A stretch of 64,000 nt of DNA from Pseudeuparius sepicola (taxonomy: Eukaryota; Arthropoda; Insecta; Coleoptera; Anthribidae). Below the pieces are notes generated by a model that worked only from the letters and a program-made list of their open reading frames with translations, did not search any database and had not been told where the DNA came from. The stretch covers positions 35,030,365-35,094,364 of the forward strand of contig OY987304.1 of the NCBI GenBank assembly GCA_963920635.1, given 5' to 3'. The stretch's first letter is position 1, and each line of letters begins with the position of its first letter. A program made the translations under genes and the position numbers. This document shows positions 1-11,160 of this stretch, piece after piece.

Positions 1-215
1 ATTTCATAGCCATCTAATTGGTAGATCTATGAATGTGGTAAATAATCATATTTAAGCTTTCCTAAAAGCTTACTTATCACCAAGTGTGTGTTCAGTTGGA
101 TTGTTTTAATAATGCCTACTGTTTAAAAAGTGTTCCTTAAATATTTTTTCAGAGAATTCTTAAATTTTCTATAAGTTATATCTGTATAATTCTCACACAG
201 ACCAATAGATTGTCT
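1..215. other. AT-rich flank, no recognised feature
   Basis: AT-rich sequence. Its last 8 bases (208-215, gattgtct) are the left target-site duplication of the neighbouring hAT element. Confidence 0.5.
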
Positions 216-799
216 CAGTGGCATAGCCAGAAAATTTGTCTGGGGGGGCACGGACTAAAAATACAAAATAAAAATATATAAATAAATTTAATGTTTATTT
301 AAAACTTACAATTTAATATTAAGCTTACGTTTTATATTTACTTTAGACAACTCGTTTAGCACCTCATCAGGCGATACAGGAATTTCACTGTGAATATTAC
401 TTACGGCTTATCTATTAGAGTTGACTGACGTATTAATAAAGACTGCTCACAGTTGTCAAGTCTGACACATTTTTGGCTCACCATGCGCTTTCCGGACACA
501 AAATACAATACAAAATACATTGTTAGCTATCAGTGCCGTCTGTTTTCCAGGACATGAAGCCATAGCCGTGCGAGAAGTCTTATTAATACGTCAGTCAACG
601 CTATAAACATTTTTTTTTATTTTCATTCTGCATACATGACAAAATACTTTCCAGAATTATAGCTTCTTCAGCTGGTTGAACAGATCACCCCATAAGTCCA
701 GAGTAGTGTTTATTCTTCTGCATAATGGTCTGTGCATAAGATTTTCACGGACACGTTTGGCGTAACGTGCCCCTGTGCCCCCCCCCGGCTACGCCACTG
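216..799. mobile_element. Non-autonomous hAT element with 8-bp target duplication
   Basis: The ends are inverted: CAGTGGCATAGCC on the left and GGCTACGCCACTG on the right. The 8-mer gattgtct occurs directly outside both ends (208-215 and 800-807), the duplication length of the hAT superfamily. G-rich and C-rich runs lie just inside the termini. An internal inverted repeat pairs about 420-444 with 568-592. At 584 bp with no credible reading frame it is a non-autonomous copy. Confidence 0.85.
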
Positions 800-807
800 G
801 ATTGTCT

Positions 808-1237
808 TATTATTTTCATTTATTCTAATCACTTACATGAGGTACACGACTACTGGTGTTTTTAATGACATCTATTGGTTTTCCTTTAATACATGATAGA
901 AAATCGAAAAGAAGGAATTTTTCAAATACTCTGAGCTATGATACTACCAAGTGTCGGGAAAATATATATTGTTTAATTATTATTATAATAACTGAGAAGA
1001 CAAAACTATCGGTCATATGTTAGTGATGATTACTATATCTAATTAATTAAACATTTAATTATTTTAAACACCCTATAAATGTCGTGGTAGCAAAGCCGTA
1101 TGAACTTTTGTCTTTGACCAGAATAGACCCCTGAACTGAGGGCACATAGTTTAAAATCACACTGCAGAAAAGCATTTAGGTGCTCCACTACCAACAAACC
1201 AGGGATATCTAAATCAGAGGTAAGCTTACACATAGTA
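808..1237. other. AT-rich intergenic or intronic DNA
   Basis: No coding, RNA or repeat signal is recognised. A 64-codon minus-strand open frame here has no recognisable domain. If the zinc-finger gene continues leftward this lies in one of its introns. Confidence 0.4.
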
Positions 1238-2896
1238 CAGTAAAACTAACACAAAATTAGGCCAAACCCAAACAAAAAAGTTCTTTCTAGCGCGAAATAG
1301 TTCCATATCCTCCTAAGAGTTAGTACTAAAAAGTTACACCACCACCAGCGTCGGGTTTCGGGGGGAGGGGGTGAAAAGGGCAGGAAATTCTTATTTTTCA
1401 CAGTTTTGCGTGAATATCTAGTAAACTATGAGGTTTAGCGCAAACGTCATCCTATACGCAAATGATATACATTAAATTCCGAACAAGAATTGTTATATAC
1501 AGAATTATGGTAAAGTGAACGGTTTCCATGATATGGAGGGGTAAAGATTTCTTTGTTTTTATTTCACGTAGTTTTTGTTGAAAAAACTTAAAATGATTAC
1601 AGTATAAATAATTAGTAACTGAATAATGTATGTAGAATATATATAGATATATCTATGCATATATAGATACATATTACACCCATAGATTGTTATTTTTTGT
1701 CACAACATAACCTCATAACTGTAAATATGTCCAATACAAGTTAGTAGCCTTAGTTCATTTGTACTCACTTTTTGCCCTATTCATTATAGCGTTCTGATTT
1801 CCATTCGTTCTTTTATGTCAAATCATTCCCATATCTAATTTGTCCTTAGCTTGTAAAAATGAGAAAGTCATGAATATGTATAGGAAGCTCCTGTGAAAAA
1901 CAAGAAAATATATTTTAAACAATCCTCATCATATGCTTCTGCAGAGATGGATGCGTCCAAAACTGCGAGTGTCGAAGAAGTGGTCTCAATTGTTCAAGTA
2001 TGTGCAGCAATTGCTTAGGACTTGCATGTCTCAATAGAGATACTGTAATCATCAACGACGATTTAAATGATGATTCTCAAGTGGACGAAGATTTGTTTCC
2101 TCTCACCAGCCCGAGTGAACTATTTGGTGCTGATTGATAACGCAATTAATGATTCACCTAAAACTTATAACCTTTTGTATCATTTTCATTTCCCTCCCAT
2201 TTTTTCAATATAGATTGTTTAATATATTTTCTTGTTTTTCACATGAGCTTCCTATTCATGACTTTCTCATTTTTACAAGCTAAGGACAAATAATTAGATT
2301 TGGCAATGATTTCACATAAAAGAACGAATGGAAATCAGAACGCTATAATGAATGAGGGCAAAAAGTGAGTACAAATTAACTAAGGCTACTAACTTGTATT
2401 TTATATATTTACAGTCTTATACTTATGAGGTTATGTTGTGACAAAAAATAACAATCTATGGGTGTAATATGTATCTATATATGCATAGATATATCTATAT
2501 ATAATCTACATACATTATTCAGTTACTAATTTACACTGTAATCATTTTAAGTTTTTTCAACAAAAACTACGTGAAATAAAAACAAAGAAATCTTTACCCC
2601 TCCATATCATGGAAACCGTTCACTTTACCATAATTCTGTATATAACAATTCTTGTTCGGAATTTAATGTATATCATTTGCGAATAGGATGACGTTTGCGC
2701 TAAACCTCATAGTTTACTAGATATTCACGCAAAACTGAAAAATAAGAATTTCCTGCCCTTTTCACCCCCTCCCCCCGAATCCCGACGCTGGTGGTGGTGT
2801 AACTTTTTAGTAGTAACTCTTAGGAGGGTATGGAACTATTTCCCGCTAGAAAGAACTTTTTTTTTCGGATGTTTGGGTTTTTGGCCCATTTTACTG
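1238..2896. mobile_element. Foldback element with ~690-bp arms, TA duplication
   Basis: The left arm (1238-1925) and right arm (2213-2896) are near-perfect reverse complements. They can be followed base by base from CAGTAAAA...TTTTACTG at the tips, through shared tracts such as the g-rich run near 1360 and the c-rich run near 2770, to the AATATATTTT tracts near the loop. TA flanks both tips (1236-1237, 2897-2898), as in Tc1/mariner-type elements. The 287-bp loop holds a cysteine-rich reading frame, listed separately. Confidence 0.8.
1914..2137 (+). pseudogene. Cysteine-rich (CXC/TSO1-like) C-terminal coding fragment in the foldback loop
   Basis: An open frame runs from an upstream stop at about 1911 to a TGA at 2135-2137, about 73 codons. 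It has no good start codon; a splice-acceptor-like cttctgcag lies at 1935-1943. The product carries cysteines in the pattern CFC-x3-GC-x3-C-x-CRRSGLNC-x3-C-x2-CLGLAC, followed by an acidic tail ending in SPSELFGAD. Spacing and the CRRxGLxC core resemble the Tesmin/TSO1 CXC class of zinc-binding domains, which also occurs at the ends of some transposon proteins. The fragment fills the single-copy loop between the arms of the foldback element, so it looks like a captured terminal exon or the last remnant of the element's own gene. The family call is by pattern only. Confidence 0.5.
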
Positions 2897-2954
2897 TACT
2901 AACAGTGCAATAGTACTCTCCTAAATTTATGATAAACTAATCATCTCTACTTAC

Positions 2955-3342
2955 GTACACTTCACATTTAAAGCCCACGTCTTCTTTATATCCTTCGTGC
3001 GTCTTCTTATGGTTAACTAATGCACTCTTTTTTCCAAATGGTTCATAGCAAGTGTCACAAACAAATTGCAATGCAGATGCTACCCGCAATGGTTGAGGAT
3101 CACTATTGCTGCTTTGTTCAAACATTTCTTTCTTTTCCATATCATTATCTTCCTGTTTTTCACCAGTTATGTTCAAGTTGGGTTCCATTTTGACCACTTC
3201 ATTAGTTTGCAAGTCTGCAATGTTAAGATATTCTGGGGAATCAGCAATGTTATTGACACTAGATGTTTCATCATGTAAATCATCAATTTCTATTTTCGGT
3301 TTATATTCCTCAGAGTCTATATTGGAGTCCTCATTGCTGTCA
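2955..3342 (-). CDS. C2H2 zinc-finger gene, downstream exon
   Basis: The frame is open from a splice acceptor (attgttttag, AG at 3344-3343) to a consensus donor GTAAGT (2954-2949). The 388-bp exon is phase 2 at its start and phase 0 at its end. The product is an acidic linker starting DSNEDSNIDSEEYKP, then low-complexity S/E/K sequence, then one canonical finger (FVCDTCYEPF-x5-L-x2-H-x3-H, HEGYK linker) and the start of another (FKCEVY). The 31217-32265 exon ends with two bases, AG, which with the T opening this exon make a Ser codon, so the two exons join in frame and probably belong to one gene with a 27.9 kb intron. Oddity: with the strong donor the last finger would begin C-E-V-Y rather than C-x2-C; a weaker donor (GTGTAC) two codons earlier would avoid this. 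Later exons lie left of the window or were not recognised. Confidence 0.75.
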
Positions 3343-3370
3343 CTAAAACAATTTTATGTATTTTTCCAAT

Positions 3371-4010
3371 TTATACAAAATTGAAACAAAATAATTGTTT
3401 ATAGCTAGCCCGAGCATCCTCAAGACTAGTCATGAAATTTTCAGTTATTTTTGTCACCTGGCCATCTGTTAGAGAAGATCTAAATTCATGCAAAAAGAGT
3501 TGAAGAAAATAAGGTAAGCTAATATTATACATTTTAGAATTATGATTGTCTATTGTTTGAGTTGTAGATGTCATGCTTGCAACATGAGATTGGTTTCGAA
3601 TAGTACCTAGCCTATTGTTTATTGTTGTTTGTAAGAAAGGTGATGGATATGAATTTTTTATAAGTGTATTGTAAATAAGATTCTAATTATCATCTCTGAA
3701 TTTAGCAACAGACAAAAGATAGGCTCTGTTGACAAGATTATTTATGCTAGACTTTTTATATTTTGTTCGAGTGATAGTTTAAATATCTACCGGACCAAGT
3801 GTCTTTCCTATACAAATTAGAAGAAATTTTATTTTTCTCGAATGTTAGAGAAACATCTAGAAAATTCATGGTATTGTTTTCAGGAACTTCTGCTATAAAT
3901 TTTAATCTATCATGAAATGTGTTAAATATGTTTATAGTTGTTTGTGTGGACTTTATCGATTAGTATTATGGTGTCATCAACTTCCTGCTTTTGACAATTC
4001 ATTATGTACC
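3371..4010 (-). pseudogene. Penelope-like element reverse transcriptase fragment, frameshifted
   Basis: Read on the minus strand in two or more frames, this gives a degenerate reverse transcriptase typical of Penelope-like elements. It has a DDTIILI segment at the catalytic-box position, FNTFHDRLKF-x11-MNFLDVSL, then LYRKDTWSGRYLNYHSN, then YPSPFLQTTINNRLG and a connector containing NISLPYFLQLF. The YRK-T-sGRYLNYHS block is diagnostic to my knowledge. The frame breaks near 3935, and stops and further shifts follow. Neither the N-terminal half nor a GIY-YIG endonuclease is visible. The piece lies just inside the long zinc-finger intron, about 30 bp from its acceptor. Confidence 0.7.
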
Positions 4011-4164
4011 TTTGTACAGGGTGATCATTTTTAGACATCCCAGCCTTTGTTGGTGGAAAATGATCACAGAGGGGGCGGCGACTAAACAGGGGCATAAAGA
4101 TCATATGAATGGGTGCATTGCACCTATACAAACTTAGAAATAAGTAGAAACAAAGGTCACACAT

Positions 4165-4530
4165 AAAAAATAAAATACCTACTCAATAAAAGTTGGAATT
4201 TTTAATTAATGTAATAATAAAGTTGTTCTGCTGAATAGCTAGACCGCAGAATTGGCACATTGGTAATTTAGTTCATACCAACTGACAAGTCAGGAGTGGC
4301 AGGGCCGGATTTCATTTTTGTCACAATTTTTTGTCTACACCACAAAATGCAGAAATGTATTGCAGTTTCTTCCAAAGTTGTTTGACTGGGCGTCTAGACA
4401 GAAACAATACAAAAATAGACCGGTGCCGTTTCGTTTCGACTACTTTCCTGGTTTTCCTGTCATTCCAGGCACTCTACGGAGTTTGTCAAATGAACTGTCA
4501 ACATCTTCGCTCTTCGACGGAACGACTCTA
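4165..4530. other. Intronic DNA without recognised feature
   Basis: The open frames at 4318-4606 run into the adjoining foldback element and show no domain. Nothing else is seen. Confidence 0.4.
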
Positions 4531-5675
4531 CAGTGTGTTTCACTTCAAGTCGAGACAATTCATTATTTTTTTACGGGTTGACCGATTTTCAAAAACTTTT
4601 TTTTAAATATAGTGCTCCGAAAGATTTACATTTTGACACTATTTTTTTCAGATTCGTCTTTTCCATGACCTACTACGATCAAAATTATACGCCCAAAAAC
4701 TGCAAAACTGCATTAGGCATTTTTTTTTGGGAAAAAATGAATAGCACAGTCGTATTAACCACACCCGAAAACCCTACATACCAACTTTCATGGTCATAAA
4801 TTTCAGGGCATTCACAAAATAGCTTCAAACATAGCAAAAATACGGTTTTTCGGAGTACTCTATACAAACACCGAGAGATATTTTATAGATATATTATTTC
4901 TTTGCAGTTTGATTAGGACTCACATAAGCCATCAATTTCCACGATTTCATGGCCCTGCCTTAGACAGGGCGTTCGCATCAAAAAAACAAAAATCGAAAAA
5001 AATCGATTTTCTCTTGATGTTTTTTTACATTTTTTCTATAATTTTAACTTATGCCTATTAAAAAACATAAACAATATTAAATTTTAGAAAGTATTTTCAA
5101 TAAAGGGCACCCTGGATACGTGGATACTAATCAATTTTTAATTTTTTTTCAAATAAAAAAGGGTGCTTTTTATTGAAAATAGTTCCTAAAATTTAATATT
5201 GTTTATGTTAAAAATGTAGATTTTTGTATTTTTATTGCGAACGCCCTGTATAAGGCAGGGCCATGAAATCGTGTGAATTGATGGCTTATGAGAGCCCTAA
5301 TGAAACCGCAAAAAATCAATTTTAAAATATCTCTCGGTGTTTGTACAGGGTACTTCGAAAAACCGTATTTTTGACATGTTTGAAGCTATTTTCTGAATGC
5401 CCTGTATAAGCTATGACCGTGAAACATGGTATGTGTGGTTTGCGGGTATAGCCAATACGACAGTGCTATTCATATTTTTCCTAAAGAAGTGCCTTATGTA
5501 CTTTTGCAGTTTTTGGGGGTATAATTTTGATCGTAGTAGGTCATGGAAAAGACGAATCTGAAAAAAAAATAGAGTCTAAATGTAGATCTTGCGGAGCACT
5601 ATATTTAAAAAAAAGTTTTTCAAAATCGGTTAACCCGTAAAAAAATAATGAATTGTCTCGACTTGAAACACACTG
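4531..5675. mobile_element. Foldback MITE, mariner-like ends, TA duplication
   Basis: This 1.15 kb stretch is nearly palindromic over its whole length, with the centre near 5130. The ends are CAGTGTGTTT...AAACACACTG with TA on both sides (4529-4530, 5676-5677). The arms share long tracts, for example the segment reading CATGACCTACTACGATC at about 4663 and its complement at about 5534. No transposase remains. The open frames inside (4533-4867) are by-products of the arms. Confidence 0.85.
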
Positions 5676-5810
5676 TACGTTTATTTATTATTGTTTTGCT
5701 TCAGTTATGAGAATTTTTTTTGTCATTCGGAAAAAATATATTTTTTAAAATCGGCTTTAAAAGGCCAGTTATTAAAAGGTGAAAATGTGGCACTAAAGTA
5801 ATCTTTTTTA

Positions 5811-6550
5811 GATGTAAACAAACCAAACGTCAGACACGCACATCGCCCGTAATACGTCTCCAGATATTTAAAACCCGGTCAATAAAGTTTCATTTAACAT
5901 TTGTTATCTATAACAACGTAATCTTTCAGTATAAGTATTTTGGCCTGTTTGAACATCAATTATTATGTACCCAAGCTGCATGTAATGCTCGAGCTTGGTA
6001 GTTTCTCAAAGACGGGCTGTGCTTGATCAATATAAAGTGAGCGTTCAAGTCAAGCAATAGTTACCTTATTTAACTAATAAAATTTCTATTTTTTCGATTT
6101 AAAAAAAATATATATAATTTGTATAGGGGTATTCAGTTATGATTACCCCCCCCCCCCTTTAACTTTTTTATTTTTATCCTATCGAAAAATGGTAAATAGA
6201 AAAGTTTTAGGAAAAGTTCTTCTCATCTTTATGCACTTATCAGAAAAACAATTGAATGTCACGTTTGGGAGGTATGTGCCAAACTTATGTTTTTTTTAAT
6301 GGAACACCCTGTATATATTGGAAAATACGAAGTGTTATGTTACATGCGTCCCAAACGCGACATTCAATTGTTTTTCTGATAAGTGCATAAAGATGAGAAG
6401 AACTTTTCCTAAAAGTTTTCTATTTACCATTTTTCAATAGGGTAAAAAATAAAAAAGTTAAAGGGGGGGTAATCATAACTGAATACCTTTTTTTTTGACA
6501 TGTGGTTTATTTGTCTCGTGCAGAGGCCCCGGCAACTAAATGCCACATGT
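5811..6550 (+). repeat. Dispersed repeat copy A, split by a palindrome
   Basis: 5811-6127 and 6488-6550 together match the dispersed copies at 10712-11160 and 59372-59770. Shared landmarks in order are CAAACGTC, a GCCCGT block, an AATATTCAAAA-type block, CATTTAAC, TTGTTA-C-TATA, and a T/A-rich segment followed by TGTGGTTTATT. The 360-bp palindrome at 6128-6487 interrupts this copy between the T/A-rich segment and TGTGGTTTATT; copy B is continuous there. The family has no recognisable reading frame and no clear tRNA promoter boxes; its class is unknown. Confidence 0.55.
6128..6487. mobile_element. 360-bp palindromic MITE nested in repeat copy A
   Basis: The arms begin GGTATTCAGTTATGATTA and end with the exact complement. 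They match through a C-run/G-run pair and an AACAATTGAATGTC-type block, with the centre near 6305. The tips lie inside repeat copy A, which resumes directly after 6487. Target duplication is not clear. Confidence 0.7.
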
Positions 6551-7602
6551 GTATATGGGAGATGATATAGGGTGCATAAAGGAATAAATTGGCCCATTTA
6601 GCGACTCTTTGCAAATACGAAGCTAGGCGTCGCGACACCAAAAAATATCTTTTCTCGCCAACATACCACTTTTGTTACATTGTTCGAAGGCCCTAATTTT
6701 TCTGAATATTTTTCATTAATGCTATTTTTTTATTTTCTTCCATTAAAAAGTTATTCTTCCAAATTAAAATATTAATTTTTGTTAATTGCCATTACCAGGG
6801 ATGATTAGCTTTTTCGATGATTTTATTTTTGGAGATATTCCCCTTATCTTTTATTTGCTTAAAAGATCTTCAAACCGAATCTTTTGACCTTCTTAGCATT
6901 GTTAACATCCAAATCCAGGACCGGCTACAATTTGTTATGCCCCTAATTTTCACTAAATACATTTAGATTTTTTCTTTAAAATCATACACCACAGCCTTAA
7001 TTAGGACACCACAGAACCCCCATGTACCAAATTTGAACAAAAAATATACAGGGAGTTCTGTTCTAGAGGTGCCAAAATAGGAATTTTAAAGGGATCTGAC
7101 GGGTTAAGGGTCAATTATGCCATGGAATTACCTCAAAATGGTCAATAGGACCACACATGGTATTGGTATGCAAAGATCCAATAACAAATATACATGTAAC
7201 TTAACTTATACGGATTAAGAGCGATAAAAATCAATTAGGTGTATAAAAACCGCCACAGAAATTATGAACAAACTATGTATAAAATTTATTAATGCAGGTA
7301 GTGTGCCACAGCAGAAACTCATAGAAAAATATATAATTTTATTAGACGATGGCTTTGTTGAGAAAAAGTCCAATAATCTAAATCATTTTTTACTTGTTGG
7401 ATGATATTTTGTAAGAAATTAATATTTTTTCATTTATTAATACATTTCCAACAATTTATGGTAATTCTAGGGTGCATTTGACCCGTATAAAGTTTAAAAA
7501 ATTCAACACTGAGATGGCACACAGAAAAACAACCTGTATATTTTTTTATTGGATTTTTGCACACCAACAGGTACCTTGTGTGGTCCTGTTGACCATTCAA
7601 CT

Positions 7603-8350
7603 ACAGTTGAGTCCGGATATAGTGAACTTGAAAATTGCCTACAAACTAGTTCACTATATCAAAGAAAAAATAAAATCTCCCATGTTTATTATGTGTAACA
7701 TATTATGTATCTATTTTATATGGTTACATTTAGATGCAAACAGTTTAATTTCTTATGCAGTTATAAAAAGCTACATGAACATGTAAAGTCTTCTTTAGCA
7801 AATTTACCACCCATTTCAGAAGCTTTTGCTTGAAGCATTGGGCCACACATGGGAACATTATCTCTCATTTTTTGAGTAAACCACTGTAAAAGTCAGCTCT
7901 TCATGAGCTGATTTTTTCATTTTTTTGAGATTAACATTAACATTATCATGCAATGATAAAATATCTTTTCTTTTCTTCCAAGTTACGGGCATGGTAGCTT
8001 TAGGCAAACTCATTTCAAGACAAATGTCACTCTGTTTAGCACCATTTTGTATTTTTTAAACAATATCATACTTGTCTTTTAGTGTTAACGCTTTACGTTT
8101 TTGTTTTTCCATCGCGAATGACCAATACGAGACTATAGTACAACACAGTAGAATCTTCAACGCTACTGATAAAATTAATGTACTTTACATCTGAAGTTAA
8201 AATCGGGGAACTACCGGGGAACCACCGGTATTGCCCGGAGAACCCCCAAAAAGTTTGCTATAAATGTAAATTTTATAATGTACGTGAATAAAATTTGGTT
8301 CACTTTATCCGGAAGTTCATTATATGCGGGATCATTATAACCAGATAAAA
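7603..8350. mobile_element. Degenerate pogo/Tigger-like DNA transposon
   Basis: Inverted tracts border the segment: GTCCGGATATAGTGAAC near 7612 and GTTCACTTTATCCGG near 8299. Between them the minus strand encodes a broken Tigger-type transposase N-terminus, listed separately. It sits in the loop of the large foldback element. Exact ends and target duplication could not be fixed. Confidence 0.5.
7790..8112 (-). pseudogene. pogo/Tigger-like transposase N-terminal remnant
   Basis: A start at about 8112 opens MEKQKRKALTLKDKYDIV, a stop, then IQNGAKQSDICLEM and KATMPVTWKKRKDILSL. This is the CENP-B/psq-type helix-turn-helix seen at the N-terminus of pogo/Tigger transposases. After frameshifts come peptides resembling a second DNA-binding part (MRDNVPMCGPMLQAKASEM). 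In-frame stops and shifts show it is dead. No DDE core is visible. Confidence 0.6.
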
Positions 8351-8985
8351 CATGTATTAGTCTTATGGGAAAAATTTACGGTACCTAAAGTAAACTTCAC
8401 TATAGACTTCACTTTATTTTGAGGTAATACCATACTTGACTCGCCAGTTGCCTTTAAAATTCCTATTTTGCTAAATTTTGACACCCTGTACAATAGAACT
8501 CGCTGTATATTTTTTTGTAACTTGGTATAATATGGGGGTTCTGTGGGGTCCTAATTAATGCGGGGGGGGGGGGGGGGGGTGTATAAAAAATCAAATCATA
8601 GCCGGTCCTGGATTTGCATGTTGACAACGGTAAGAAGGTCAAAACACGCGGTTTGAAGATCTTTCATAAAAGGCAACGGGAATATCTCCAAAAATAAAAT
8701 AATCGAGACTGCTGCATCATCCCTACAAATGGCGATTAACACAAGTTTATATTTTAATGTGTTTTTGAAGAATAACTTTTTAATGGAAGAGACTAAAGAA
8801 AAATGGCATTAATGAAAAATGTTTAGAAAAATCAGTGCTTTCGAAAGATGTAACAAAAGTGATATGTTGGTGAGAAAAAAGAAAAAATATATTTCTTGGC
8901 GTGGCGACGCCTAGCGTTGTATTTGCAAAGAGTTGCTGAATGGGCCAATTTATTCCTTTCTTCCATATAATATAATATCGCCATA

Positions 8986-9515
8986 TCTTTGACCGTTCTC
9001 CACCAAGAGAGGCAGGGCCTCCAAAAATGATCGCCCTGTACAGGGTGTACCCGTATATTTTGCATCACTCCTAGGTACAGCCTTTATTTTTTGAGTTAGA
9101 AAAAATTGTTTATTTTTTATATCGGCACTAAAGTCTCAAAATCGCCATTACAAGGTTCCAGCACTAAAGTAAGTTATTATTGCACGAATTGTTCTACAAG
9201 TTATTACGTTTAAAATTTTGAAATAGAAAGGCCACTAATTTCAGTGCATTTCCCAAAATTACAGTTCAAATTTGGTACCATCGACGGTATATTAGTTGGA
9301 TGCCTTGCAGAGACTTATTATCTCAAATAAGTTGGCTTTTCTTTCAAGAAAGTAATTTTGGAAAGGTTTTGAGAATAGTATTTTTTGTACTCTTGATTAG
9401 GCTAGGCAATTGTAGTTTTCTAGATGAAAGTTTGTGAATTCATCATTCTTGTTATTTTTAAAGTCTCCATGTTATTGACACTCCATGGTCTGGTATCTTT
9501 TTTTGTGCTAAGCAA
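8986..9515. other. Intronic DNA with a short repeat-family fragment
   Basis: About 9090-9190 (TCGGCACTAAAGTCTC and AAATCGCCATTA) resembles 58430-58500, so a piece of the same dispersed family is present. A CCCTGTACAGGG palindrome lies near 9043. Nothing else is recognised. Confidence 0.4.
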
Positions 9516-9861
9516 ATGAGGCCATTTCCTCTTTCAGTTTATCATTTTTATCGGCCTAAGAAGGTGTTGGAAAATTTCTGGCGAGTAGAAGAAAAATACT
9601 TTGTACCCGAAAGGGATAGTGTATTCAACGAAATTGTTAACATGTTTTGTGGAATAGTATGGTTTGATACTTGGACATATTATTTGTTGTTGGAAATCCA
9701 CAAACAGAGCCGTTATTCTGGATTTGAGAAACACCTTTTTTTGTATGTGCTGATTCACCATATCTTGGTCGACTGTCATCTTTACCACCAAAGTCCATAA
9801 CAAGTGATTGAGGTACATTTAACCCTTTTCTATCATTTTCAATGTTTGTTTTTGGGGTCAA
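9516..9861 (-). pseudogene. Possible transposase remnant (piggyBac-like?), weak
   Basis: Minus-strand frames read LNVPQSLVMDFGGKDDSRP and later TIPFGYKVFFFY. Both faintly recall piggyBac-family blocks (the LGVPQSVV-like and PIKFGYK-like segments) but in the wrong order or frame for an intact domain. The plus-strand frame over the same bases has no recognisable content. This could be chance. Confidence 0.2.
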
Positions 9862-10711
9862 TTTTACAATAGGCCAATGTTTTTCTTAGGTTTTTTTTTG
9901 TATAGCTGGGAATGTATACCCTGTGTCCCAGTTTGCCCAAGTATTGTTAGTTGCTGCTGCCAAGGTAATCGTCTATCGCCCATTACTGATGAAACCCCCC
10001 GTTAGTTCCTGAGTTGCTGTCTGGGAGTTGTTAAGGAAAATTAAACTGGCTGGCTATTTGCCGCCTTTCGAAGGACCAGAGGAAACTGGATAAGTTTGAT
10101 GTCAAGTTGTGTTGTCTCGTAGGATGTGTAGAACATAAGAGAGTTTTGTTTACCGTAAAAAACACTATCGTTTTGGGAAACTTTTGGCCACTTTTCTGTC
10201 GGGAAATAAAACTTACATAGTTTTTCTATTTTGATATTCCGAATCCGCTATAAAGAAATTATTGTTTTGCTGCCTGTTAAGGTTTATAAGGTGTACATTA
10301 TTTTCAATATCATGTAACCTTAGCGTTGTTGATAGCTATCTGTACATCTGTACTAGTTTAGATCTTACCGGCATCTTTTTTTAAATATATTCACACATAT
10401 AAATATGTGTATGTATTAACTTTTGGGAAATTTTGATTATAGCATAATATGTTAATTGAACTTTTTTACCTTTTATTTAGTCAAAACAAAACATACTAGA
10501 TTCTTTGGTTTGATCCTCTTCTAACAACGAAATACTTTCTGGTTTAGGTAGCCCATAAACCAGTGTCGCTTAAATAAATTTTAATAGTACGAACCCGAAC
10601 TGCTAGCCGGTGTTTTATTACGTACTTCAGGCAGGTCAAACCAAATATGATTCCTTTTTTTAATCCATTAATTAAATGAATTAATTAATTAAATTCCATA
10701 AAACGTAATAA
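9862..10711. other. AT-rich intronic DNA, nothing recognised
   Basis: No reading frame of note. A short (TTAA)-rich palindromic stretch occurs near 10665-10695. Confidence 0.4.
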
Positions 10712-11160
10712 AGTTGGGCTTGGCGAGATTGATTGAGGACCAAACGTCAGACGGGTCCATAGCCCGTCAAACGTGGCCAAATATTCAAAACTGGGTCAAT
10801 AAGTGTCATTTAACTTTCCAGCCTCATTGCCGAATTGTTACCTATAACTTAAAACAACGTAATCATTCAATATATTGCAAAGTTTGGTCAGTTTGAACAA
10901 CAATAATATTTTAAAACGTATACTGCAAGAGTATGGCCAGGGTATGCCTGTAGATCAATAGTTACATTAAGCTTGACCTAGGTAGAGCGATATGAAGGTG
11001 TAGCAATGGCCTGGTCAGCTCATAGATGGGTGACTGTGCTCTTTAAATTATTGTGTGTAATAAAACTTCTTTTTCCCAATTTAAAAATTACATAATTTGT
11101 CCCTTTGCACTTTTTATAACTTGTGGTTTATTAGCCTCAGCCTTCCACATTTGTTACAAA
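10712..11160 (+). repeat. Dispersed repeat copy B (uninterrupted)
   Basis: Shares ordered blocks with copies A (5811-6550) and C (59372-59770): a CTTGGCGAGAT start (shared with C), CAAACGTC, GCCCGTCAAA, AATATTCAAAA, CATTTAACTTTCC, TTGTTACCTATA and TGTGGTTTATTAG. This copy lacks the palindrome that splits copy A and so shows the state before that insertion. No protein or RNA-gene hallmark. Confidence 0.55.

Larger units (their letters stand above)
6575..8985. mobile_element. Large foldback element, arms ~570 bp, with inserted spacer
   Basis: The left arm (about 6575-7140) and right arm (about 8405-8985) are imperfect reverse complements. Landmarks include AATAAATTGGCCCATT against its complement near 8945, GGAGATATTCC against the complement near 8690, and the CAGAACCCCC block near 7011 against GGGGGTTCTG near 8535. 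The right arm carries an 18-base G run (about 8561-8578) that the left arm lacks. Outer ends are uncertain. The spacer contains a pogo/Tigger-like relic. Related arms occur at 25095-25225 and 25790-25925. Confidence 0.7.

Noticed and set aside
7472..7786. 104-codon frame
   Set aside because: Runs through the foldback arm and the end of the Tigger-like relic; no domain.
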